64,000 nucleotides of DNA from positions 57,055,823 to 57,119,822 of the forward strand of contig OZ023214.1 in the NCBI GenBank assembly GCA_963995525.1, written 5' to 3'. The position numbers and the translations under genes were made by a program. Each line of letters starts with the position of its first letter. The stretch's first letter is position 1. Source of the DNA: Escarpia spicata (taxonomy: Eukaryota; Annelida; Polychaeta; Sabellida; Siboglinidae). The notes beneath the pieces were generated by a model, which made no database searches, was not told where the DNA came from, and saw only the letters and a list, made by a program, of their open reading frames with translations. Shown here one piece after another: positions 37,001 to 49,000 of this stretch.

Positions 37001-40000
37001 ACCCGCGCCTTCCTTTCTCACGCTGTGCCAGCAAGAAGTCCTCGTCTTTAGCGATTTTCATCATGTCAAGAGCATTGGCATGAGCGACATCAAAGAGATC
37101 ATCGAGGGTAGAGTAGAAGGCGCTCTCGTTAGCTTGCTGTGCTCCTTGTTCTTCTTAAGCAGACGCCAATTTTCAAGTCTTCTCTAATTTTGTTTCACAG
37201 TTTTGATGATCTCTTATTGGAATTCTCGGTTTCTGCCATAACTTGGCTATCTCCGTTATTGTTGCATCAGATGACTGACTGCCTTATGGTTTTCTTAGGT
37301 TTGATATGGTGGTGTATGTGTGCCATACGATCTGATGGCAACTTGCTGCCAACCAATTCAGAGATGGTGGAACCCAAGAGGTATACTTGGTCCTGAGATC
37401 TAGTTGTTGTTGCCATGGCTGATCTGATCGTACTAAACAAATCTTTCAGCAAAGAAACAATAACAGCATTTTAAATCAGCACTCATCAGTCAGAAGAACT
37501 GAGTCATAATAATCCATCTGGATTCTCTAGACACGTCTGAGCATGTGTGCAAGTCTGATGTCTGCAGTGCAGTCTGTCGGGGGGGTGGGGTGGAGGGGGT
37601 GTATTTTGTCTATTGAGCATGTCATGATCATGAACTGATACATGTATACATGGTATATACAATGTTTAGGATAAGAGCATGCACAATTACGTTCTGAATC
37701 TCAGTTTCATGTTATTATCAATGCAACCTGCCCTAATTATACGTTGGCTGCCGCTTAAGAAATATCCTAAACTTCAACATCTTTGAGCTACCTCTAAATG
37801 TTGTTCAAATGTGCTTATATTTTGTGAGAAATTTTATTTTATATATTGGAACAAAATCAGAGGGTCAGAATATGACATATCAAAACTTCAGAAATAAGGA
37901 CCACCCTACTCACCTGTCAATCACACAACATGTCATCACCTCACCTGTCAATCATACAATATTTCATACCTCACCTGTCAATTACACAACATGTCATACC
38001 TCACCTGTCAATCACACAACATGTCATCACCTCACCTGTCAATCACACAACATGTCATCACCTTACTTATCAATCACACATATCATCACCTCACTTGTCA
38101 ATCACACAACATGTCATCACCTCACTTGTCAATCACACATGTCATCGCCTCACCTGTCAATCATACAACATTTCATACCTCACCTGTCAATCACACATGT
38201 CATACCTCACCTGTCAATCACACAACATGTCACCACCTTACTTGTCAATCACACATATCTTCATCTCACCTGACAATCATACATGTCATACCTCACCTGT
38301 CAATCCGACATGCCATCACCTCACTTGTCAATCACACATGTCATCACCTCACCTGTCAATCATACAACATTTCATACCTCACCTGTCAATCACACATGTC
38401 ATCACCTCACCTGTCAATCATACATTTCATATCTCACCTGTCAATCACACAACATGTCATACCTCATCTGTCAATCACACATGTCATCATCTCACCTGTC
38501 ACTCACACAACATGTCACATCAATCGTTTTGAATAGTGTTCATGGTATTGCAGTTTGTATGTGAATGCAAAATGGTGGCAAGTGGCAAAACAAAATGCTG
38601 CTAGGAATTATGAAAACATGTATCAACTGTTGGGTTTAATCTAGATGTATAGAGACATTGGTGTGAGTGGTCATTTGTGGACTTTGAAATGCAATGGATT
38701 TTGGTGGTGGGCCAGATGTATATGTTGAGGATGGGTAAATATTTGATTTCAGAATTATACCAAGAATAATATTATTGTGTACAAAATAGGCTAGATGCCA
38801 GTGCAGTAGATTAGAGGATGGATGCACAAAATGTGTGGATCACACTCTAAGATTGAATTTGGAGATTTTTCCTGGCATAGATACGGCTATACCTTGAAAA
38901 TGTCTTTTTACCTATACAAAGCTGGGTAACTAAAATAATGTACCAATAAAATGTTAATTAACTAATGGCTTAATGTTAGATAGGTAACACTTATATCTAC
39001 ACTGAAGAACTATTCACTAATACATATAACTCACTGGTAGCCTCAATGTGTACCACAGAATGAATGGGTATCAACAAATGTTCTTTGATGGTGGTAACCA
39101 GTGGAGTGATGTGACCTGTACACAAATCGACTGACACTGGTAGTAGATAGCACTAGGTAGCATATATAACACTAGGTAGCATATATAACACTAGGTAGCA
39201 CATATAACACTAGGTAGCATATATAACACTAGGTAGCATATATAAGACTAGGTAGCATATATAACACTAGGTAGCATATATAACACTATGTAGCATATAT
39301 AACACTAGGTAGCATATATAACACTAGGTAGCATATATAACACTAGGTAGCACATATAACACTAGGTAGCACATATAACACTAGGTAGCACATATAACAC
39401 TAGGTAGCATATATAAGACTAGGTAGCATATATAACACTAGGTAGCATATATAACACTAGGTAGCATATATAACACTAGGTAGCATATATAAGACTAGGT
39501 AGCATATATAAGACTAGGTAGCATATATAAGACTAGGTAGCATATATAACACTAGGTAGCATATATAAGACTAGGTAGCATATATAACACTAGGTAGCAT
39601 ATATAACACTAGGTAGCATATATAACACTAGGTAGCATATATAAGACTAGGTAGCATATATAACACTAGGTAGCATATATAAGACTAGGTAGTACTAGAA
39701 CTATCAGCAGCAAGCCCTGGTTGTACACCTGTACACTGCACGACTTACCAATCATGAATGGGTCCTTCATAGTTTCCATGAGACTCTTGAGGTCGTGTTC
39801 CACATAGTCCATCACTATGTAGATCTTGTCCATGTTACTGCCAACCACAATCTCCTGTCGTAACACACATGTAGACTTGTAAACACACCACGATCCCCTA
39901 TTGTAACGTACTCACAGATGTGTCAACACAATCCAGCACTATCTCCTGTCGTAACACAAATAGATGTGTTAACACAACATCACAATCTTTTGTTGCAATA

Positions 40001-43000
40001 CACGCATAGACATGTAAATACATATAGACATGTTAACACAACACATTACAATCTCCTGTTGTAACACACACACATAAACGTGTTACTGTTAACACAACAT
40101 ACTGATAAACTTCATTGTGTTTCTATAGGACAATTGTAATTTACATTACATTCCTAAACACTGCCGACACATTTATACACTGAAAGATAGGATTATATTC
40201 TCAAAATCAGCCTGTGGTATGAGAACATTTACAGGTAACTCTTGAAATAAGTAATGTAGAACCTCTCTAATAAGGTCACCCTCGGTGGAACCTCTCTATT
40301 AAGGTTGTCCTCGGTGGAACCTCTTTATTAGGGTCACCCTTGGTGGAAACTCTCTATTAAGCTCATCCTCGGTGGAACTTCTCTATTAAGGTCACCCTCG
40401 GTGGAACCTCTCCATTAAACTCGCCCTCAGTGGAACCTCTCTCTTAAGGTCACCCTCGGTGGAACCTTTCCATTAAGGTCACCCTCAGTGGAACCTCTCC
40501 ATTAAGGTCATCCTTGGTGGAACCGCTCTATTACAGTCACCCTCTCCATTAAGGTCACACTCAGTTGAACCTCTCTATTAAGGTCACCCTCATGACTAGC
40601 CAAAAGTGACCTCAGTAGCAAGGAGACCTTATTTGCGGGATTCATTTCCTATACTTTACTGATATGGAAATAATTTGGGACTGACGTAGTGTGACCTTGA
40701 TATGGAGGTGGCTGTATTACTGATATGGAAATAATTTGGGACTGACGTAGTGTGACCTTAATAGGGAGGTGGCTGTATTACTAACGTGACTATAATGTGA
40801 GGTTTGACTGTAGCTTCGAAATAAATCTTTACACGTACACACACACACACACACACAAGCACAAACACACACATGCCGACACACTAAACAGCTCACCACT
40901 GGACAGTCACATCCAGCCGTTGGACTGGAATTTTCCCAGTTGATAGTGTCATCCGAGTAGTGACAATGATAACATCAACGAAGTGACATACCCTGACAGT
41001 GACAATGTTGATGTGTTGAGCCTTGAGGAGTGTGTTGATCTCGCGAAGGGAGGTGATGGGGAAGCCATCCTTCTCCTTCTCCATCTTCAGCCTCTTAAGC
41101 GCCACAATCTCATCTGCAGCATCACCTCTCATAGTTATACAATGTATTGGCTGGCACATGAGGGCTGACTTAACGAGCTCTCACTGAAGCATGGAGGAGT
41201 AGAAGACAGGGACGACTGAAGACAGAGTGTGGGAATAACAGAGAGTGGGTGACGACAGAGAGTGGGAATAACAGAGAGTGGGTGACGACAGAGAGTGGGT
41301 GATGACAGAGAGTGGGAATAACAGAGAGTGAGTGACGACAGAGTGGGAATAACAGAGAGTGGGTGACGACAGAGAGTGGGAATAACAGAGAGTGGGTGAC
41401 AACAGAGAGTGGGAATACCAGAGAGTGGGTGACAACAGACAGTGAGTGAAGACAGAGAGTGGGAATAACAGAGTGTGTGACGACAGAGAGTGAGTGAAGA
41501 CAGAGAGTGAATGATGACAGAGAGTGAGTGAAGACAGAGAGTGGGAATAACAGAAAGTGGTTGACGACAGAGAGTGGGAATACCAGAGAGTGTGTGATGA
41601 CAGAAAGTGAGTGAAGACAGAGAGTGAATGATGACAGAGAGTGAGTGAAGACAGAGAGTAGGAAAAATGGAGAGTGGGTGACGACAGAGTGGGAATAACA
41701 GAGAGTGAGTGAAGACAGAGAGTGGGAATAACAGAGAGTGGGTGATGACAGAGAGTGGGAATAACAGAGAGTGGGTGATGACAGAGAGTGGGAATAACAG
41801 AGAGTGAGTGAAGACATAGAGTGGGAATAACAGAGAGTGGGTAACGACAGAGAGTGAGTGAAGACAGAGAGTGGGAATAACAGAGAGTGTGTGATGACAG
41901 AGAGTGAGTGAAGACAGAGAGTGAATGATGACAGAGAGTGAGTGAAGAGAGAGTGGGAATAACAGAGTGGGTGACGACAGAGAGTGGGAATACCAGAGAG
42001 TGATGACAGAGAGTGAATACCAAAAGAGAAAACAGAATGGAGTGGTAGAAGAAGAAGACAGAAGGGAGTAGTAGAAGAAGACAGAAGGGAGTGGTAGAAG
42101 AAGACAGAAGGGAGTGGTAGAAGAAGACATAAGGGAGTGGTAGAAGAAGACAGAAGGGAGTGGTAGAAGAAGACAGAAGGGAGTGGTAGAAGAAGAAGAC
42201 AGAAGGGAGTGGTAGAAGAAGACAGAAGGGAGAGGTAGAAGAAGACAGAAGGGAGTGGTAGAAGAAGACAGAAGGGAGTGGTAGAAGAAGACAGAAGGGA
42301 GTGGTAGAAGAAGAAGGGAGTGGTAGAAGAAGACAGAAGGGAGAGGTAGAAGAAGACAGAAGGGAGTGGTAGAAGAAGACAGAAGGGAGTGGTAGAAGAA
42401 GACAGAAGGGAGTGGTAGAAGAAGAAGACAGAAGGGAGTGGTAGAAGAAGACAGAAGGGAGTGGTAGAAGAAGAAGACAGAAGGGAGTGGTAGAAGAAGA
42501 CAGAAGGGAGTGGTAGAAGACAGAAGGGAGTGGTAGAAGAAGACAGAAAGGAGTGGTAGAAGAAGAAAGAAGGGAGTGGTAGAAGAAGACAGAAGGGAGT
42601 GGTAGAAGAAGAAGACAGAAGGGAGTGGTAGAAGAAGAAGACATAAGGGAGTGGTAGAAGAAGACAGAAGGGAGTGGTAGAAGAAGACAGAAGGGAGTGG
42701 TAGAAGAAGAAGACAGAAGGGAGTGGTAGAAGAAGACAGAAGGGAGTGGTAGAAGAAGAAGACAGAAGGGAGTGGTAGAAGAAGACAGAAGGGAGTGGTA
42801 GTTTAAGGAAGACAGATTAAGGAAAGATATTGTCAGGAATGAACACTGATAAGTCAGGAGTGGACAGTCGGGAGTGAATGGCCTCCACACAAGCTGTTCG
42901 CATGCTAAAAGGCACACTTTTGATTATTTCAAGACTGGCAAAAAATTATTTCTCGCTAAGCACCTGTGGGAATGAAGATGGAAGACAAAACAAGACGACA

Positions 43001-46000
43001 AGACTTCCTCCAAATATGAACTCCACAGACATTCGATACCTTATTTCAGACTACACTGAATATGCCAAATAAAACAATGGGAACTCATTAACATACTGAG
43101 TAGTTACATTATGTATATCTAATAAACATAAAAATTTCAATTTCCCCACAGACCTGACTTCTTGTCCTTGGCCCTGTACACAACGCCGTAGGTTCCCTCC
43201 TCGATGCGGTTGAGACAGTTGAACTCCTCAACGCTGCGACAGCCTTGGATGGCGGGGAAGTACGGGGGCAGCTTTATCTTCATGGGCACGGGGGACAGCG
43301 GCGGACTGTCATCTATGTATGTTTCACCGATGTCGTTCTCAGAAGGAGGCTCCGACTCAGCCTCACTCTCATCCTCTGACTGCTCGTCAAACTTGGATGA
43401 CACTTTGGGTGCTGCCACAAACATATTATGTTATAATGTCACACAAACACCTTGTTACAATGTCACACAAACACACTGTGTTACAATGTCACACAAACAC
43501 CTTGTTTCAAAACCACACAAACACCCCTGTTACAATGTCAAACAAAAACGGCAACTCAAAGCTGAGGAACCACAGCACTGCTAGAAACAATACCATGTTT
43601 TCACAAACACTATCATTGTACTAAACAAAGTTTTCAAAATTATACTCAGTCACGTATTTAATTTAGACGTAACTTATGATAAAATGATCATATGACTCGA
43701 TTTGAATATTCCCATGTTAGGTAGACACTGACCATGTCCATTGACTTCCTGCTCCTGCTCCTGCTCCTGCTCTCTGCCGCTTTCCTCGCTCTCGTGTTTA
43801 CTGCTGTGAGAACTCGCCTCCTCACTGCCACTCTCTGCAACACACCACACATCTAGGTGAATACTTCCCAGAGAGGTCAAGGCGGTGTTCGACTGAACAG
43901 GTCTGCCAGGGTGTCAAGTGTAAAGCGCTTTGAGCAGTTCAGAAGACTGGATACTGCGCTATATAAGAACTTACCTTTTGTTAACACACCCGGACAACAC
44001 GTCTAACACATCCAGACAACAGGTCTAACACATCCAAACAAAAGGTCTAACACATCCAGTCAACAGGTCTAACACATCTGGACAACAGGTACAACACATC
44101 CGGGCAACAGGTCTAATACACCCGGACACTGACTGACTATTTGAGTCTGGCCTATAAAGCAAGCTGATAATTTCTTTCAGGGAAATTTTTTGCATCGCAT
44201 AAACCAGGTATTTTTATCCAAAAAAAAAATGTTTCAGGTTTTTCTAAATTTTATTTATTGTTAGTATTGCTACTAGTCAAACAATACATATTGTGAGAGA
44301 TATGACAACAAGGTTTGCCTACCCACGGAGTCTGACTGGGAGATATCATGAAGCCTACCCACAGAGTCTGATTGGGAGACATCATAAGGCCTACCCACTG
44401 AGTCTGACTGAAAGATATAATGAAGCCTACGCACTGAGTCTGACTGGGAGATATCATAAAGCCTACGCACTGAGTCTGACTGGGAGATATCATGAAACCT
44501 ACCCACTGAGTCTGACTGGGAGATATCATGAAGCCTACCCACTGAGTCTGACTGGAAGATATCATGAAGCCTACCCGCATAGTCTGACTGGGAGATATCA
44601 TGAAGCCTACCCACTGAGTCTGCCTGGGAGATATCATGAAGCCTACCCACAGAGTCTGACTGGGAGTTATCATGAAGCCTACCCACTGAGTCTGACTTGG
44701 AGATATCATGCAACCTACCCGCGCAGTCAGACTGGGAGATATCATGAAGCCTACCCGCATAGTCTGACTGGGAGATGTCATGAAGCCTACCCACATAGTC
44801 TGACTGGGAGTTATCATGAAGCCTACCAACTGAGTCTGACTGGAAGATATAATGAAGCCTACCCACTGAGTCTGACTGGGAAATATCCTGAAGCCTACCA
44901 GCGGAATCTGACTCTGAGTCATTGTTGTCGGAGCTGTCATCAGAGCTCGAGTGAGCGTCGCTGTCGTGGCTGTGCTCCTCCTCGCCCTCTGACTCTGCCC
45001 TGGCTGTCTCCATGGCGATGACCTCCTCAGGAGCTTCCTCACCGTGGTGCTCCTCCTCCGACTCAAAGTCTGTGTCGTCCTCTACAGGAGGCCGTGGCAG
45101 TGGCCGTGGCGCTCTGTGCTCACCTACACACAACCCATGAATGTTTAAAGTCTGCGTCGTCCTCTACAGGAGGCCGCGGCACTCTGTGCTCACCTACACA
45201 CAACCCATGAATGTTTAAAGTCTGCGTCGTCCTCTACAGGAGGCCGCGGCACTCTGTGCTCACCTACACACAACACATGGATGTTTAAAGTGTGCGTCGT
45301 CCTCTATAGGAGGCCGTGGCGCACTGTGCTCACCTACACACAACATATGGATGTTTAAAGTCTGCGTCGTCCTCTACAGGAGGCCGTGGCGCTCTGTGCT
45401 CACCTACACACAACACATGGATGTTTAAAGTCTGCGTCGTCCTCTACAGGAGGCCGTGGCGCACTGTGCTCACCTACACACAACACATGGATGTTTAAAG
45501 TCTGCGTCGTCCTCTACAGGAGGCCGTGGCGCTCTGTGCTCACCTACACACAACACATGGATGTTTAAAGTCTGCGTCGTCCTCTACGGGAGGCCGTGGA
45601 GCTCTGAGCTCACCTACACACAACACATGGATGTTAAAATTTTGCATTAAATTCTTATTATAACATTATTATACATTTTTATATGTAAAACAATTATTGA
45701 ATTGTAGTGATTATGTTTAACAATGTTGTACATTAAGCGCCTTTGAAAAGGTTTTTATACCTGGAGACATAGTGCTGTACAAATAAATTTATTATTACTA
45801 TGTGTGATAGCTAAGTGAGGCAACTAAAGTTCTACAGCCGTGTTGAAGCCAACATGTGTGGCGTATCACTAAATGGAAACAGAGGATAATAAATCTACAG
45901 GTTGTGGAGGGGGAGTTATTGTTAGGTCACCACAAAAACTGGAGAAATCAAAAGAGCACCCTCACTACAAGATCTTGACCAGAATGATGAAATAATCCTA

Positions 46001-49000
46001 CATAAATAAGGTTTATTTGTGATTTGTGAATCACCAAATAAGAAAATACATATGTTGTGAAAGGGCGTGTCGTCGTCATTCTTATATCAACTACATTTGG
46101 CAAGTTTTCAAATCAAAATATCAATTACAGAGTGGTTAAAAGGTGATCACCTGTTCAAAATAAATACTGTACAATATTTGTTAATTAGCTTTAATAATTA
46201 CTACGTCAGGTGTGTTACGACTGATAGCATGTGTGAGACCACCAATTGATAAGTTGGTTCAGGTAAAATCTGTGATATAAACAATGCTAGTATTTTATGA
46301 TTCCGCTGCTTCCATAGGGAAGTGACAACTGTTAATTTTAAAATGTATTACTGTAAGGTGGTCGCAAAAGTCCCATAATATGAAATGCATTATGTATGGG
46401 CGGTTGGAGGGCTGGACGTCGCCATGTATCACAGGGAAAATAAATCACTAATGGTGCCACATATCAAGTGTTGGTTATGTTTTAGAAGCCATATAAGTCA
46501 GACACAACATACTGGTGAGAGGTGTTGGTTTGAACTAAGTTGAAACATTATGTTTTTCTGAACTTTGTGAATTCATGACTAACTGCATTAAGGCCAGACA
46601 CGGCAGGTAGATATAATTATTTTTTTATTTGTGCAAATTGTTCAATTTTTTCTGCCCAAAGTATGGAATGGATCATACTGGGTAACACATATCTTACACT
46701 TTTTTGGACAGACCCCATTTCCATTAACAAACAAACTGGTCACCATTTTTTATAGCAAAATGGCAGTCATTTTTAGCTAATATTGGCAAATTTGGAAACA
46801 CAGCCATTCTTTTTTTAGCATAACATATAATTCTTGTAAATCCATATTCTGTATACATTCTATTGTGAAATGATCAATCATTTTTCCATATTTATAAACT
46901 ATTGATGATTTTTTTAAAGTGTTTGATCATTTCACAGAGAGGATTCTGCTGAATGCAACACTGGAAACCTTATTTGTAATGCACCATTACTCCCAAGGAT
47001 ATCCCATTTCCAAATGCAGAAATTTGAGAAAAAATGTGTTTTGAGAAAATGGCCATCAAAGATAGCATAATGGATTTGATTACTTGATATTGGTTGATCC
47101 ATAACTAAAGCTCACTTAGAGGTACGTAATTGTCATAGAAGTAAACAGTATTGATAGTATGTATACAAAGGTATCATAACAACACTATTCCACCTCGAGT
47201 GTCTGGCCTTAACTAACATACATACTATTCCGCTGCCTTGCCTCAACAAACCTTCTTTGACAGGTGCTGATCTCTTCCTGTCGTCCTCGCGACTGGAATG
47301 TGTACTTCTGTGATTGCCAGAGCGAGGACTTCGACTGTGGTCCTCACGTTTCAACATCTTCCTCTGCTCCCGACCTCGTCGCCGCGGCAACTCTGACGAA
47401 TAAACACACAGATCACAGTCGCAGCAGATTATACATGTCTCTGTTGGTCTTCATTAATACTGAACCTGGGAAATTAAACACACATCTAAGGCACTAGAAC
47501 TGTCGGAACAGATGATGTACATGTGTCTGTTTAAAAAGCACTGCATAATACTGCACTGTCAACATCATTATTTGACTCAGAAATTAACATGAATATGTAA
47601 AATTAATTTGTTGTAGGAGTTCCATGTATGTCCAGGTTAAGCTTAACCTCAATAGTGGTCCTTTCCACATATGTCCGGGTTAACTTCAACCTCAATATTG
47701 GTCGTTTCAACGTATGTCTGGATTAAGGTTAACCTCAATAGTGGTCTTCAAATGTTCTTTCCACCCTCACTGTTCATGCACTGCCGTCTCCACCACCCGA
47801 CTCCCCCTCTCTCTTACTCTCCACCACCCATCTCCCCCTCTCTCTCACTCTCCACCACCCATCTCCCCCTCTCTCTCTCCACCACCCGTGTCCCCCTCTC
47901 TCTCACTCTCCACCACAAGTGTCCCCCTCTCTCTCACTCTCCACCATCCGTCTCCCTCTCTCTCTCATTTTCCGCCATCCATCTCCCCCTCTCTCTCACC
48001 CTCCACCACCCGTCTCCTCCTCTCTCTCACTTTCCACCACCAGTCTCCCTCTTTCTCTCACTCTCCATCACCAGTCTCCCTCTCTCACTCACTCTCCACC
48101 ACCAGTCTCCCTCTCTCTCACACTTTCCGCCATCCATCTCCCCTTCTCTCTCTCACTTTCCACCACCCGTCTCCGCCCTCTCTTTCACTCTCCACCAACC
48201 GTCTCCCCTCTCTCTCACTCTCCACCATCCGTCTCCCCCTCACTCTCCACCATCCGTCTGCCCCTCTCTCTCACTCTCCCCCATCTGTTTCCCCCTCTAT
48301 CTCACTCTCCACCATCCGTCTCGCCCTCTCTCTCACTCTACACCACCCGTGGCCCCCTCTCTCACTCTCCACCATCCGTCTCGTCCTCTCTCTCACTCTC
48401 CACCACCCGTGTCCCCCTCTCTCTCACTCTCCACCACCCGTCTCCCGCCCTCTCTCACTCTCCACCATCCGTCTCCCCCTCTCTCTCACTCTTCACCACC
48501 CGTCTCCCGCCCTCTCTCACTTTCCACCACCTGTCTTCCCCTCTCTCTCACCCTCCACCACCCGTCTCCTCCTCTCTCTCTCACTTTCCACCACCCGTCT
48601 CCCCCTCTATCTCACTCTCCACCACCCCGTCTCCCCTCTCTCTCTCCACCATCCGTCTCACCCTCTCTCTCACTCTCCACCATCCGTCTCCCACTCTCTC
48701 TCACTCTCCACCATCCGTTTACTACTCTCTCTCACTCTCCACCATCCGTCTACCACTCTCTCTCACTCTCCACCATTCGACTCCCCCTCTCTCTCACTCT
48801 CCACCATCCGTCTCCCACTCTCTCTCACTCTCCACCATCCGTCTCCCATCTCTCTCTCACTCTCCACCATCCGTCTCCCCCTCTCTCTCACACTCCACCA
48901 TCCGTCTCCCCCTCTCTCTCACTCTACACCATCCGTCTCCCCCTCTCTCTCACTCTCCACCATCCGTCTCCCACTCTCTCTCACTCTCCACCATCCATCT

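Larger units (their letters stand above)
32929..37908 (-). mobile_element. hAT-type DNA transposon, 4980 bp, with TIRs and 8-bp target duplication
   Basis: The left terminus TAGGGTGGTTCTTA (32929) and the reverse complement of the right terminus TAGGGTGGTCCTTA (ending 37908) match at 13 of 14 positions. Imperfect similarity continues for about 70 bases. The 8-bp CTCACCTG flanks both sides (32921-32928 and 37909-37916). An 8-bp duplication with YAGGG-type ends fits the hAT superfamily. It carries a degenerate transposase gene on the minus strand, itself expanded by a 51-bp minisatellite. It sits inside the acceptor array of a CDK11 intron in the sense orientation. Confidence 0.87.

Noticed and set aside
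36736..37396. Plus-strand frames of 60-97 residues
   Set aside because: Antisense shadows of the transposase remnants.
41135..42917. 578-residue Ser/Leu-rich minus frame
   Set aside because: Simple-sequence translation of the purine-rich arrays.
44293..45021. 242-residue plus-strand frame
   Set aside because: Antisense of the 36-bp splice-donor array and the adjacent CDK11 exon.
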